From NCBI RefSeq assembly GCF_001611675.1, contig NZ_CP014766.1:2728001-2792000 (forward strand): DNA of 64,000 nucleotides. The letters are read 5' to 3'. Under the pieces are notes generated by a model, which saw only the letters and a list, made by a program, of their open reading frames with translations, was not told where the DNA came from and ran no database searches. The position numbers were made by a program, and so were the translations under genes. The DNA is from Pontibacter akesuensis (lineage in GTDB: Bacteria > Bacteroidota > Bacteroidia > Cytophagales > Hymenobacteraceae). Below are positions 54,759 through 64,000 of this stretch, in pieces (position 1 is the stretch's first letter; each line of letters begins with the position of its first letter).

Positions 54759-56033
54759 CTAATCAATCTTCTCAAAGCCCAGGTATGGGTGCAGCACCTT
54801 TGGCATGTTGATGCCTTCTGGCGTCTGGTTGTTCTCCAGGATAGCGGCTACGATGCGCGGCAGGGCCAGGGCGCTACCGTTCAGCGTGTGCAGCAGCTGT
54901 GTTTTGCCCGACTCGTTCTTATAGCGCAGCTTCAGGCGGTTGGCCTGGTAGGTCTCGAAGTTAGAGGCAGAACTCACCTCCAGCCAGCGGCCCTGGGCGG
55001 CAGAGTATACCTCCATGTCGTAGGTGAGGGCGGAGGTGAAGCCCATGTCGCCGCCGCACAGGCGCAGCACGCGGTAAGGCAGCTCCAGCTTCTGCAGCAG
55101 CCCCTGAATGTAGTGGCTCATCTCCTCCAGCGTCTCGTATGATTTCTCCGGCAGCGTTACCTGCACAATCTCTACTTTGTCGAACTGGTGCAGGCGGTTC
55201 AGGCCGCGGACATCGGCACCCCAGGAGCCTGCCTCACGGCGGAAGCAAGGCGTATGGCCGGTGTTCTTGAGCGGGAGCTTGTCAACCGGGATTATCTCGT
55301 CGCGGTACATGTTCGTGATCGGCACCTCAGCCGTCGGGATCAGGTACAGGTTGTCTGCCGTGGCATGGTACATCTGGCCGTCCTTATCCGGCAGCTGGCC
55401 TGTACCGTAGCCGGAGGCCTCGTTTACCAGGATCGGGGCCTGCACTTCCACGTAGCCGGCATTCATCGCCTCATTCAGGAAGAAGTTAATAAGCGCGCGC
55501 TGCAGCCGGGCTCCCTTGCCTTTGTAGAAAGGGAAACCAGCACCGGACACTTTATTGCCTAATTCAAAATCGATGATGTCATACTTCTGGATCAGCTCCC
55601 AATGCGGCTGCGCGCCTTCGTGCAGTTGCGGAATCTGCCCGTGCTCCAGCACGACCTCGTTGTCTTCGGCGCTTCTGCCGGCCGGCACGCTTTCGTGCGG
55701 CAGGTTGGGCAGTTTGTATAGCGATTTCTGGATTTCCTCCTCTACCGACGACAGCTGCTCTGCCAGGAACTTGATCTGCTGCTTCAGGTCGGCAGTTTCT
55801 GCTTTGGCTACCTCGGCTTTCTCGCGCTCCCCGTTTTTCATCAGCATGCCGATTTCCTTGGCGTTAGCATTGGCCTGGCTCTGCAGGGTGTCATGCTCGT
55901 TCTGCACCTGGCGTCGCTGCTGGTCGAGCCCCAGCAGGATGGCTACTTCTTCGGCCGCGTTTTTGTAGTTTTTCTTGTTCAAACCGGCAATCACCTGCTC
56001 GGTCTGCTCTCTTAAAACTGTAAGCTGTAGCAT
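54759..56033 (-). CDS. serS: Seryl-tRNA synthetase
   Basis: A 424-residue class II synthetase. The N-terminal 100 residues form the long coiled-coil that binds tRNA-Ser (QNEHDTLQSQANANAKEIG). Motif 2 is CFRREAGSWGADVRGLNRLHQFDKVE and motif 3 is near the C-terminus (NGSALALPRIVAAILENNQT). It activates serine and charges tRNA-Ser. A TATTTTTG element at 56056-56063 on the minus strand, 23 bp upstream of the start codon, may be its -7 box. Confidence 0.97.
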   Translation of the reverse strand: MLQLTVLREQTEQVIAGLNKKNYKNAAEEVAILLGLDQQRRQVQNEHDTLQSQANANAKEIGMLMKNGEREKAEVAKAETADLKQQIKFLAEQLSSVEEEIQKSLYKLPNLPHESVPAGRSAEDNEVVLEHGQIPQLHEGAQPHWELIQKYDIIDFELGNKVSGAGFPFYKGKGARLQRALINFFLNEAMNAGYVEVQAPILVNEASGYGTGQLPDKDGQMYHATADNLYLIPTAEVPITNMYRDEIIPVDKLPLKNTGHTPCFRREAGSWGADVRGLNRLHQFDKVEIVQVTLPEKSYETLEEMSHYIQGLLQKLELPYRVLRLCGGDMGFTSALTYDMEVYSAAQGRWLEVSSASNFETYQANRLKLRYKNESGKTQLLHTLNGSALALPRIVAAILENNQTPEGINMPKVLHPYLGFEKID

Positions 56034-56320
56034 AGTTAAGTGTTATGTAGAAGCACAAAAATAGACTTTTTTAGGTAGTCAGTGCCCTTTACGAAATATT
56101 TTAACTCAAATTTGAAACTTTTTGTATAAAAAGCCCCGTAATATTTGTTAATTATAAGGCATTGCAATAACATTGTGGTACAATTGAGGATGGCCGTTTT
56201 CCTGTGCCCATCTGACTCTTTCGCAATCTATTCTATATTTCCTGACAAAAAAGTAATTCTCTCGCTTTGGCCGCACACCGCGCAACCTGGCAAGTTACGT
56301 TAACTACCATACCATTATTT

Positions 56321-58234
56321 ATGTACAAAATTGAAGAAATGAAAGATAGGCTTCTTTCAGAGCTCAAAGAAATTGCTGAGGACCTGGGTGTTAAGAACTT
56401 CAAAAAGCTTAGCAAACAAGAGATCATCTACAAGATCCTCGACCAGCAAGCCGTAACTCCTCCAGAAACCCTATCAAAAAAGTACAAATCTCCAGTTCCT
56501 GCCGCTTCTTCTGATTCTGATTCGCCAGCAGATAACACAGACACAACTGTAAGTGAGCCCGCCAAAGACAGTGAGCCTGTAAGTGTAAGCGAACCTGCCG
56601 AACGCCCTGCTCCAGTTGCCAGAAGGACCGCAGAAGCGCCACAAAAAACCGAGCGCCGTGCACGCACGCAAACTGTAAAGAGTGCTGAAGACACCACCAA
56701 GGCATTTGTACCGGCAGAATCTCCGGTAAAGGACCATGGCTCGCAGAACAACCGGGAGCGCGTGCGCCGCGACCCACGCAGCGAAAGTAAGGAGGAAGGC
56801 CGCAACGAGAGCAGAGACAACCGAGGCAACGATTCCCGCGATAACCGCAACGACAGCCGTAGCAACGAGAACAGCAGCAGCAACAGAGACCATAACCGCC
56901 AGGATACACGCAGCCAGGATACGAGAGAATCCAGAAACGATAACCGCGGCAACGATAACAGGGAGCAGCGAACTGAAAACCGTGAGAACCGCAACGAGAG
57001 TCGTAATGATAACCGCGGCAACGACAACCGTGAGAACCGCAACGACAGCCGAAGCAACGACAATAACCCACGCCGTAACAACTCACAGCAGGGCGGCAAT
57101 ACCACTAACTTTAAAGAGTTTGATGGCATTATCCTAAACGAGGGTGTGCTGGAACTGATGCAGGATGGGTATGGCTTCCTGCGCTCCACGCATTATAACT
57201 ACCTTGCCTCTCCGGATGATATCTACGTTTCTCCGTCGCAGATCAAGCTTTTTGGTTTGAAGACTGGTGACACGGTGAAAGGCCAGATCCGTCCGCCGAA
57301 AGAAGGCGAAAAATACTTTGCCCTGCTGAAAGTGGAAACCATCAATGGACGTACCACCGAGGAAATCCGTGACCGTATCCCGTTCCAGCACCTGACGCCG
57401 CTTTTCCCGGAAGAGCGCCTGCAACTGACAACACGCCCCAGCCAGCTATCTACCAGAATTCTGGACCTTTTTGCCCCAATTGGTAAAGGCCAGCGTGGTA
57501 TGATCGTGGCACAGCCGAAGACCGGTAAAACCGTGTTGCTGAAAGAAATAGCGAACGCCATCACCGAGAATCACCCGGAAGTATACCTGATGATTTTGTT
57601 GATTGATGAGCGTCCGGAAGAAGTAACGGACATGGCCCGTAGCGTAAACGCCGAGGTAATTGCCTCTACGTTTGATGAGACGGCCGAGCGTCATGTGAAA
57701 GTATCGAGCATTGTGCTGGATAAAGCAAAGCGCATGGTGGAGTGCGGCCACGACGTGGTTATCCTGCTTGACTCGATCACCCGTTTGGCCCGTGCTTATA
57801 ACACTGTGGTTCCATCTTCTGGTAAGATCTTATCGGGTGGTGTGGATGCCAACGCGCTGCACAAGCCGAAGCGTTTCTTCGGTGCGGCCCGTAACGTGGA
57901 GAACGGCGGCTCACTGACCATTATCGCCACTGCCCTGATTGATACGGGCTCTAAGATGGACGAAGTAATTTTCGAAGAATTCAAGGGTACCGGTAACATG
58001 GAACTGCAGCTGGATCGCAAACTGGCGAACAGACGCACATACCCTGCCATCGACGTGCCTGCTTCCGGCACACGCCGTGAGGACCTGCTGATGGACAGAG
58101 ACGAACTGAACCGTATCTGGATCCTGCGCAAGTTCATGTCCGACATGAATTCTATCGAAGCGATGGAGTTCCTGAAGGAAAGAATGAAGGGCACCAAGAG
58201 CAACGAGGAGTTCCTGATTTCGATGAACGGATAG
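56321..58234 (+). CDS. rho: Transcription termination factor Rho with disordered N-terminal insertion
   Basis: From the ATG at 56321: 637 residues. An N-terminal helical Rho_N (SAP-like) motif ([25 protein letters not shown]) is followed by about 190 polar residues, low in hydrophobics and dominated by repeated N-R-D-S-E ([22 protein letters not shown]), predicted disordered. The cold-shock RNA-binding domain ([20 protein letters not shown]) and RecA-like motor follow: [14 protein letters not shown] (Walker A), [17 protein letters not shown] (Walker B), [14 protein letters not shown]. It is an ATP-driven hexameric RNA translocase that ends transcription. Confidence 0.95.
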   Translation: MYKIEEMKDRLLSELKEIAEDLGVKNFKKLSKQEIIYKILDQQAVTPPETLSKKYKSPVPAASSDSDSPADNTDTTVSEPAKDSEPVSVSEPAERPAPVARRTAEAPQKTERRARTQTVKSAEDTTKAFVPAESPVKDHGSQNNRERVRRDPRSESKEEGRNESRDNRGNDSRDNRNDSRSNENSSSNRDHNRQDTRSQDTRESRNDNRGNDNREQRTENRENRNESRNDNRGNDNRENRNDSRSNDNNPRRNNSQQGGNTTNFKEFDGIILNEGVLELMQDGYGFLRSTHYNYLASPDDIYVSPSQIKLFGLKTGDTVKGQIRPPKEGEKYFALLKVETINGRTTEEIRDRIPFQHLTPLFPEERLQLTTRPSQLSTRILDLFAPIGKGQRGMIVAQPKTGKTVLLKEIANAITENHPEVYLMILLIDERPEEVTDMARSVNAEVIASTFDETAERHVKVSSIVLDKAKRMVECGHDVVILLDSITRLARAYNTVVPSSGKILSGGVDANALHKPKRFFGAARNVENGGSLTIIATALIDTGSKMDEVIFEEFKGTGNMELQLDRKLANRRTYPAIDVPASGTRREDLLMDRDELNRIWILRKFMSDMNSIEAMEFLKERMKGTKSNEEFLISMNG

Positions 58235-58261
58235 CGGTAGCCGTTAACGTAACTTATACTT

Positions 58262-58306
58262 GCAGCCTGCCATACGTTGATGTATGGCAGGCTGCTTTGT
58301 TTTTTT
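58262..58306 (+). terminator. Terminator of rho
   Basis: GCAGCCTGCCATAC pairs perfectly with GTATGGCAGGCTGC over six bases and is followed by TTTGTTTTTTT. Confidence 0.93.
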
Positions 58307-58430
58307 CGTCCTTGTTAGCGGTGGCTATACTTGTTGCAGCCATACTTGCATAGTGGCGGCTGTGCTGTTTACATTCCCTGGCGCAAGCGTCCGCTTGTGT
58401 CGTTGACTGCTTCGATTTTAAGCAGTTTAC

Positions 58431-58728
58431 ACTTCCATAGCTGCTGCTTTCTTCAACTTGAAGCAAGCTATCTTTTCTAGCTCCCGTTCATCCTCCAGCT
58501 CCCAATCACCAAATGTTTCACCTCATACTTTGGAGCGCTCACGGCTGGGGTAGGGGCCCTATATGAGCGAGGCCCCGTCCTGGGGGTAGGGGCCCTCGAT
58601 CAGGGCATCGCGCTGGGACCTTTTCTTTGCTCGCTTCGCTTTGCAATCCCGCTCCCGCGGGACCGAAAAACTCCAAAGGCGCTCTTTTTCGAGGGCCCCT
58701 ACCCCCACCCAAGGACTGGAAACGGTTC
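58431..58728 (-). repeat. Long dispersed repeat, copy 2 (inverted)
   Basis: Reverse-complement counterpart of 19901-20140, longer by about 60 bp because of extra G/C-run segments (GGGGGTAGGGGCCCTCGA and its complement GAGGGCCCCTACCCCC). Shared blocks: CATCCTCCAGCTCCCAAT, GAGGCCCCGTCC, and CCAAGGACTGGAAACGGTTC at the end. Confidence 0.8.
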
Positions 58729-58916
58729 AGATAGCCGCTGCTTTTGCTTCCTCCCTTTACAGGATTTGTAGGGACAGGTCGCGAACTGTCCGCGCGATAC
58801 CGCCAGACATGAAACTTATACTTGAGAAACAGTAATTACTGGAAATTCCCCTCTCGGGAGGGGCAGGGGTGGGTTAGTACAGACCACAGCAGTTTCACCA
58901 CATGTTAGCTTAAAGA

Positions 58917-58950
58917 CCTCGCAGCGTGCGCAGCTCCTGCGAGCGTCTGG
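58917..58950. repeat. Dispersed hairpin repeat (CTCGCAG...CTGCGAG), copy 3
   Basis: CCTCGCAGCGTGCGCAGCTC and CTGCGAGCGTCTGG, almost identical to 34979-35014. Confidence 0.65.
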
Positions 58951-58997
58951 CACATTTTTCTGAGAAGCCCCCATTCCTAATTCATAATTCAAAACAA

Positions 58998-59471
58998 CTA
59001 TCTCCAAAACGAATACTCCGGTTGCAGCAGTAGGTAGAACGTGTAGGTGGCTACAAAGCCGAAGATGATGTGTGCGAAAACGAGGGTGTGCAGGTAGGAC
59101 CAAAGTTGCAGGAGAGGCGGACGCGGGTGGATTAGGAAGAAGAAATACCAGACCGCCATACCGACCACACCGTTTATGCAACCGAAGAAAAGTCCCCAGG
59201 AGGCAGTCATCAGGCCGAGGCCGGCATCCCAAAGCGCCAGGTACACGAGTGCAAAGAATATGCCCACCGCGTAATGTGCCAGCGTCCCTACTATTTTAAC
59301 AGTTGTTCCCTCCGCCAGGCTGCCATCAGGCTGTGTGCGGTTGAGGAGCATGGTTCCCAGAATGCGGACAACTTTCATTACCCGGTGCGTGGCGTACGAA
59401 AGCAAGTATAAAAAAGCAGTCATGGCGGCTGTTCCGGCGATGCCTGCTACGACAGCGTCTAAAAATTTCAT
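58998..59471 (-). CDS. Hypothetical membrane protein
   Basis: From the ATG at 59471: 157 residues with four hydrophobic helices (VVAGIAGTAAMTAFLYLLSY, GTLAHYAVGIFFALVYLALW, GLFFGCINGVVGMAVWYFFF, VFAHIIFGFVATYTFYLLL). Histidines occur in three of the helices or loops. No family recognised with confidence. It begins about 45 bp after the UbiA-family gene ends on the same strand. Confidence 0.65.
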   Translation of the reverse strand: MKFLDAVVAGIAGTAAMTAFLYLLSYATHRVMKVVRILGTMLLNRTQPDGSLAEGTTVKIVGTLAHYAVGIFFALVYLALWDAGLGLMTASWGLFFGCINGVVGMAVWYFFFLIHPRPPLLQLWSYLHTLVFAHIIFGFVATYTFYLLLQPEYSFWR

Positions 59472-59514
59472 AGGCACAAACTTTATAGAGCTATACGGTG
59501 CAGTGGCGGCAGGT

Positions 59515-60393
59515 TTACATTCTCCAGTTGCGCAACAGCAGCATCAGTACAAAAGCAAGACTGATGCACAGCGAGGAGAGCTTGTTCATCAGCATGGAGT
59601 TCTCGTAATTCACGGCCCGCCGGTCTTTCAGCGCACGCAGCGCCCAGCCCGAAAAGAAGTAAACGATGGGAGCGGTGCAGACCAGGTATATGAAAATACT
59701 ACGCACCTGCTCCGTTGTAAAGTATAGCCAGAGCAACAGCCCTGTGCCCGCCAGCAAGCTAAGTGCCGCGAAAAGATAGGTGCCCCGGATGCCCAGCACA
59801 AGGCTAAGCGTGCGGTCGCCGCGGCGGCTGTCTTCGGCATGCTGGTAAATCTGGGTAAGCGGATAGGAGCCGCAGAGCAGGAGCGTGCTCACCAGCGCGA
59901 ACCAGATGTTGGGCGCTTGCAGCACCTCTTGCAGCGCCATGCCAGCGCCTAACTGCACCAGCAGAAAAGTATACGCACCCTGGAAAAAAGTGACGATGAA
60001 CGTGCTGATAAAGGGATAGCGCTTGAGCCGGATGCCTTCGTAGCTGTAGGCTTTGGAGGTGAGCAGGTACAAGGCAACAAGGCAGGCGAAAAGCGGGGAG
60101 AGCAGCAGCCCGGAAACAACGGCCGCAATATCGAACAGTAACACGAGGTGCATCAGTTGGCGCGTCACTTTGGGTGGATGCTTTAAGCCGCCAATGCTTC
60201 CCTCGTCGCGGTCGAAATAAGAGTTGTAGCCGTTGCTGGCCGGGTACACGAGGAGGTGCAGGATCAGGAAAACAACCAGTGCCCGCCAAACCTCTAGATG
60301 CGGCATGGCACTAAGGGCAAACCAGAAAATCGGCATCAGAAACACCGAAAAAGGTATCCGCATCAGTGTAAGTGCATTCCTGTAACTGTTCAT
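59515..60393 (-). CDS. UbiA-family prenyltransferase
   Basis: From the ATG at 60393: 292 residues with about eight to nine transmembrane helices. The first Asp-rich motif NGYNSYFDRDEGSIGG and the second YQHAEDSRRGDRTLS bind Mg-diphosphate as in UbiA/MenA enzymes. Family members attach prenyl chains to aromatic or other acceptors in the membrane. The substrate cannot be read. Neighbours are a membrane protein and, upstream, a methyltransferase with a membrane segment, so a shared lipid or isoprenoid pathway is possible. Confidence 0.85.
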   Translation of the reverse strand: MNSYRNALTLMRIPFSVFLMPIFWFALSAMPHLEVWRALVVFLILHLLVYPASNGYNSYFDRDEGSIGGLKHPPKVTRQLMHLVLLFDIAAVVSGLLLSPLFACLVALYLLTSKAYSYEGIRLKRYPFISTFIVTFFQGAYTFLLVQLGAGMALQEVLQAPNIWFALVSTLLLCGSYPLTQIYQHAEDSRRGDRTLSLVLGIRGTYLFAALSLLAGTGLLLWLYFTTEQVRSIFIYLVCTAPIVYFFSGWALRALKDRRAVNYENSMLMNKLSSLCISLAFVLMLLLRNWRM

Positions 60394-60557
60394 GGACAAT
60401 GCGGCTTGGTTTAGCACCTGGAAACTAATTAGGTATACATCCCACTTCCTGAAGTATAACAGCCTCGTCTGAGGGACTGTGCAGCATAGGTAGCAGGTAT
60501 AAATATATCAAAAACTTAAGACTTGCCGATACGGTGGAGCAAGTATAAATGAGCCTT

Positions 60558-61352
60558 TCAGGCAGCTGCCGGGTCAGGATAGCCGATCAGGTAAATAACG
60601 TTTTTGCCTAGGCCGGCGCCAGCCCGGCCCACACGCCAGGTATAGCCCGTGGCGGTAACCTGTTTCGACAGCTGCTGCAGTTGCTCAGGGGTATAAATGC
60701 GCAGCAGCGAAACGGTGCCGTCCCAGATAATGCCCAGCGGAATGAGTGGGATGATGTACGTGTAAAAAAGCCTGCCCAGGTTAAATGGCCGGATAAAAGG
60801 CGTTACCACAAGTATAGCCACCGGGAAAGCAAACCACAAAAGCAGCAGCTCTATCCAGCTCTTTTTTGCCCCTTCAAAAATCCCGATGGCGGCACGCTTG
60901 TCTGCCGCATCCTGAAGTATAGCCCTGGCCACAACTGGCGGAAAATGGTGAAACGAAGAGAAGATAGTGCGCACACTGGTAATACTTTCCGGAACGGCAG
61001 TGGCATCCACAGGCTCAGGTATAAAGTCGATGGCACCTTCGGATTGCCGGTTCAGGTACTCGTAGGCGGCAATGTTCGGATAAAGGTCGGAGAGGGTGAC
61101 GCCGATGGTGGTGCCCATGCGCTGGCTTAGCTGCTTTTGCGTGGCTCCAATGCCACCGCCTGCCCCGGAGCAGAGATCGGTGACGTGGCGCTGCTGCGTA
61201 CGCTCCAGCAGCTCCTGCAACAGTGGCAGGGCGGCTTCATAGGCGTTCAACTTCGTGATCATGAAGCGCAGGAAATCGAGCATGCCCTGCCGGATGATGT
61301 GCGGAAACCACGGCTGGTCTTCTAACTCAAAAAGCTGGAGGCGAAAGTTCAA
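60558..61352 (-). CDS. Class I SAM methyltransferase with membrane hairpin
   Basis: 264 residues. VTDLCSGAGGGIGATQKQL is the SAM-binding motif I, followed by GVTLSDLYPNIAAYEYL and TSVRTIFSSFHHFPP. Between about 165 and 215 it has two hydrophobic segments (ELLLLWFAFPVAILVVTPF and YIIPLIPLGIIW), unusual within a soluble methyltransferase fold, suggesting action on a membrane lipid. Substrate unknown. It is 165 bp upstream of the UbiA-family gene on the same strand. Confidence 0.75.
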   Translation of the reverse strand: MNFRLQLFELEDQPWFPHIIRQGMLDFLRFMITKLNAYEAALPLLQELLERTQQRHVTDLCSGAGGGIGATQKQLSQRMGTTIGVTLSDLYPNIAAYEYLNRQSEGAIDFIPEPVDATAVPESITSVRTIFSSFHHFPPVVARAILQDAADKRAAIGIFEGAKKSWIELLLLWFAFPVAILVVTPFIRPFNLGRLFYTYIIPLIPLGIIWDGTVSLLRIYTPEQLQQLSKQVTATGYTWRVGRAGAGLGKNVIYLIGYPDPAAA

Positions 61353-61439
61353 GGGCTGTTTTTAGATGCAGGTACAGCAAACACGCCCAAAATGTTTCTG
61401 CCTGCCCCTTATGGCCTGCAACAAGTGTGTTGGTGAGGA

Positions 61440-61943
61440 TTAGGCAATGCCTCCGTCGCTGGCACCCACGCGCAGGCCGTTTCCTGTGTTGCTGAAAAAC
61501 TGCCAGTACTCCGCAACGGGCTTTGTCGGGTCTGGCAGCACGGAAAGGCGCGTGCCGTCGCTGAAGTATAGCAGCAGGCCTAGGTAATCCTGCTGCTCTA
61601 TGCGCTCTACCACCAGGTTTGGGTTGTCGTTCACCAGTTCCAGCAGGCGCTGGTCGCTCATGCTGGAGCCGGGCTTTTTCCAGTCCCACACCGGCGAGGG
61701 CAAACCGGCCTCACGCCTGCGTATAAAAATCTCTTCCTGTTTGATAGTTGCCCCCGAAGGCTGCAGCAGCTGCCACGGGCAATTCACCCCCAACGTCATT
61801 TCGCCCACATCCAGCACGAGCCCCTGTCGCGTGGTATAGTGCGTGTGCCCGAAATGAAAATACTGCACCGCCTCATTGCGGGTGGTCTTGGTAAGCGGAA
61901 GCCCGATAACACTGTCGAAAGCCTGTTGTAGAGTATTTTCCAT
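61440..61943 (-). CDS. Hypothetical cytosolic protein
   Basis: From the ATG at 61943: 167 residues. It has a beta-rich centre: QYFHFGHTHYTTRQGLVLDVGEMTLGVNCPWQLL and LLLYFSDGTRLSVLPD, ending EYWQFFSNTGNGLRVGASDG. No signal peptide or family recognised. It is divergent from the PBP gene. Confidence 0.6.
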   Translation of the reverse strand: MENTLQQAFDSVIGLPLTKTTRNEAVQYFHFGHTHYTTRQGLVLDVGEMTLGVNCPWQLLQPSGATIKQEEIFIRRREAGLPSPVWDWKKPGSSMSDQRLLELVNDNPNLVVERIEQQDYLGLLLYFSDGTRLSVLPDPTKPVAEYWQFFSNTGNGLRVGASDGGIA

Positions 61944-62193
61944 TTGCTGAGTAGATGAACGTTTCTTTGAAATTATTCTCAAACCACATATTTTCAACCT
62001 GCCATACAAAGTTTAAACATGCTTGCGTTAAGGCAAAGATAACCAGCGGTTCCCACAGATGGTAGTTTTGCCTGTGCTTCACTAAGTTTTGCGTTGGATT
62101 TTCCTTGGAAGTTGTGCACAAAAGGTATCTTTGCTGTCTGTTTGTAAGAGAAGTGAAAAGGAATTTTTGGAGGGGAACCTCTGTTTGATAGCA

Positions 62194-64000
62194 ATGCCGA
62201 AAGAGCAAGAGAAAATACAGAAGCCTAAAACATCAGCCGCCAAAAAAGTTGTGCGCTTTTTCTGGAAGGTTTTTTTCCTGGGAGCAGCCGTGGTCCTGGG
62301 CTATCTGCTGAGCGTGGAGTACAACCTTTTCTACCTGTTTGGCTCCTCGCCCAGCCTCGATAAGCTCGAAAACCCACGTTCTGACCTGGCCTCCGAGTTA
62401 TACACCGCCGATGGGCAACTGATTGGTAAATACTTCAAGGAGAACCGCAGCCCCGTCAGCTACAATGACGTGTCGCCGCAGCTGATCCAGGCGCTCGTTG
62501 CGACGGAGGATATCCGGTTTTACGAGCACTCAGGCATTGACCCGCAGGCTATTGTGTCGGCGGTATACGGTACGTTGCAGGGTGATGCCCGTGGTGGCAG
62601 TACCATTACGCAGCAGCTGGCCAAAAACCTTTACAAAACACGCACCGACAACTCCAAAGGCGCATTGGGCTACATCCCCGGCCTGAACATCGTTATCTCC
62701 AAAACCAAGGAATGGCTTACGGCCATCAAACTGGAGCAGCGCTACACCAAGGAAGAGATACTGGCGATGTACCTGAACACGGTGGATTTCGGCTCTAATT
62801 CCTTCGGTATAAAAGTAGCGTCCAGCACCTTCTTCAATACTTCGCCAGATAGCCTGAAGGTGGAGCAGGCGGCCGTGCTGGTCGGCTTGCTGAAGGCCCC
62901 GACTTATTACAGCCCGCGTTTTAACCCGGAGAATGCCACCCGCCGCCGCAACACGGTGCTGGCCCAGATGGCCAAGTATGGCTACCTGCCCGCAACAGCC
63001 GTAGACTCGCTAAGCCAGTTGCCGTTGGTGCTCGACTACAGCGTAGAGAACCATTACGACGGCCCCGCTACTTATTTCAGGGGCGCAGTGGCTGATTACC
63101 TGCAGGAGTGGTGCAAAGAGAATGGCTACGACCTGTACCGCGACGGCCTGAAGATTTACACCACCATCGACTCTAGAATACAGGCGCATGCCGAGGCAGC
63201 CATGGAAGAGCACATGCGCAAGCTGCAAAACCGCTTCGACAATCACTGGAAGGGACGCAACCCATGGGTGGATGAGAAGGATAAGGAGATTCCCGGGTTT
63301 ATTGAGCAGACCATCCAACGCACCGCCTATTACAAACGCCTGAAAGAGAAGTATGGCAACGATCAGGCAGCCATAAACCGCGAACTGAACCGACCGCGCG
63401 AGATGAAGGTGTTTACCTGGGACAACGACTCGCTGGAGAAAACTGTGACCATGAGCCCGCTGGACTCGCTGGCCTATTACAAGCACTTCCTGCACGGCGG
63501 TATGATGACGATGGATCCGTTCACAGGCCATATTAAGGCGTGGGTTGGTGGCATCAACTTCAAGTACTTTAAGTATGACCACGTGAAACAGGCGCGTCGC
63601 CAGCCGGGGTCTACCTTCAAACCGTTTGTGTATGTCTCCGCCATTGATAACGGCTACTCGCCCTGCGACAAGATCGTGGACAAGCGCATTACGATCAATT
63701 ACGTGGAGAACGGCGAGAAAAAAAGCTGGTCGCCCACCAACGCCGATTGGGAGTATACGGGTGCGCCGATGACGCTGCGCCGTGCCATGGGTAAGTCGGT
63801 AAACTCGGTGACGGCACAACTGACGGAGCGGGTAGGCTGGGAGACCGTGGTGAAGTATGCAAAGCGCCTGGGCATTACGAGTCCGCTGCAGGCGGTTCCC
63901 TCTATTGGTCTTGGCCCAAGTGATGTTTCCATTTTCGAGATGGTAGGAGCTTACAGTACTTTCCCGAACCACGGCTTCCACACCGATCCCATGTTCATCA
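62194..64000 (+). CDS. Class A penicillin-binding protein (PBP1A type), 3' partial
   Basis: From ATG at 62194 the frame is open to the window end (about 602 codons). A short cytoplasmic basic tail and one transmembrane helix (FFLGAAVVLGYLL) lead into a GT51 glycosyltransferase domain: ATEDIRFYEHSGIDPQAI with the catalytic Glu, GGSTITQQLAKNL and EILAMYLNTVDFG. The transpeptidase begins near residue 430; RQPGSTFKPFVY holds the SxxK serine and GKSVNSV the SxN motif. The KTG motif lies beyond the edge. It polymerises and crosslinks peptidoglycan at the inner membrane. Confidence 0.95.
   Translation, partial: MPKEQEKIQKPKTSAAKKVVRFFWKVFFLGAAVVLGYLLSVEYNLFYLFGSSPSLDKLENPRSDLASELYTADGQLIGKYFKENRSPVSYNDVSPQLIQALVATEDIRFYEHSGIDPQAIVSAVYGTLQGDARGGSTITQQLAKNLYKTRTDNSKGALGYIPGLNIVISKTKEWLTAIKLEQRYTKEEILAMYLNTVDFGSNSFGIKVASSTFFNTSPDSLKVEQAAVLVGLLKAPTYYSPRFNPENATRRRNTVLAQMAKYGYLPATAVDSLSQLPLVLDYSVENHYDGPATYFRGAVADYLQEWCKENGYDLYRDGLKIYTTIDSRIQAHAEAAMEEHMRKLQNRFDNHWKGRNPWVDEKDKEIPGFIEQTIQRTAYYKRLKEKYGNDQAAINRELNRPREMKVFTWDNDSLEKTVTMSPLDSLAYYKHFLHGGMMTMDPFTGHIKAWVGGINFKYFKYDHVKQARRQPGSTFKPFVYVSAIDNGYSPCDKIVDKRITINYVENGEKKSWSPTNADWEYTGAPMTLRRAMGKSVNSVTAQLTERVGWETVVKYAKRLGITSPLQAVPSIGLGPSDVSIFEMVGAYSTFPNHGFHTDPMFI

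Larger units (their letters stand above)
58307..58997. other. Repeat-rich intergenic region
   Basis: About 690 bp without a gene: a GCGTCCGC-family piece (58379-58401), the inverted second copy of the long repeat (58431-58728), a G/C-run hairpin (58848-58876) and a CTCGCAG-family unit (58917-58950). TATACTT occurs at 58325 and about 58816. Confidence 0.7.

Overview
The window reads as chromosome of an aerobic Bacteroidetes, most likely a Hymenobacteraceae/Pontibacter-like member of the Cytophagales. Reasons: many Cys-lipobox and OmpA/TSP3 envelope proteins, TAnnTTTG-type -7 promoter elements with no Shine-Dalgarno pattern, a Bacteroidetes-type Rho with a long polar N-terminal insertion, a ThiS-C-D-E-G-H-F thiamine operon, and dispersed intergenic repeats. 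The assignment is by protein character; no search was run.

Region 1 (1 to about 9,670) is visibly AT-rich and is a defence/restriction-type genomic island lying against the 3' end of a tRNA-Arg(ACG) gene. A six-gene, tightly coupled minus-strand operon encodes a nucleotidyltransferase-fold protein, a DUF262 (GmrSD N-terminal-like) protein, a Vsr endonuclease, a cytosine-C5 DNA methyltransferase, a large protein carrying both a MORC/MutL-type and a histidine-kinase-type GHKL ATPase domain, and a receiver-domain protein with an unrecognised C-terminal domain. A convergent AIPR-family gene enters from the left edge. This is the strongest candidate for an unusual system: a restriction-modification-like cassette wired to an apparent two-component phosphorelay.

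Region 2 (9,670-34,000) is GC-richer core genome: a TVP38-like membrane protein, a Cys/Met-metabolism PLP enzyme, an OmpA-like lipoprotein, isoaspartyl peptidase, several small or unknown secreted proteins, thioredoxin, DnaE, an MFS exporter, a LysM lytic transglycosylase, an O-methyltransferase, an M16 peptidase and a GT9 glycosyltransferase.

Region 3 (34,400-42,100) is thiamine biosynthesis: a minus-strand thiS-thiC-thiD-thiE-thiG-thiH-thiF operon under a clear TPP riboswitch, facing a plus-strand TenI/ThiE-like gene.

Region 4 (42,200-64,000) holds housekeeping and envelope genes: M24 aminopeptidase, OmpA-TSP3 porin, pyrR-pyrB, an EVE protein, three tandem tiny membrane proteins, PolX with a degenerate polymerase site, a second GT9 enzyme, serS, rho, a UbiA-family/methyltransferase group, and a PBP1A-type gene cut by the right edge.

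Across the core, but not found by eye in the island operon, the heptamer AAGTATA/TATACTT is conspicuously frequent, even inside genes where it forces rare codons. Several dispersed intergenic repeat families are also present, including a roughly 240-300 bp element in two inverted copies.
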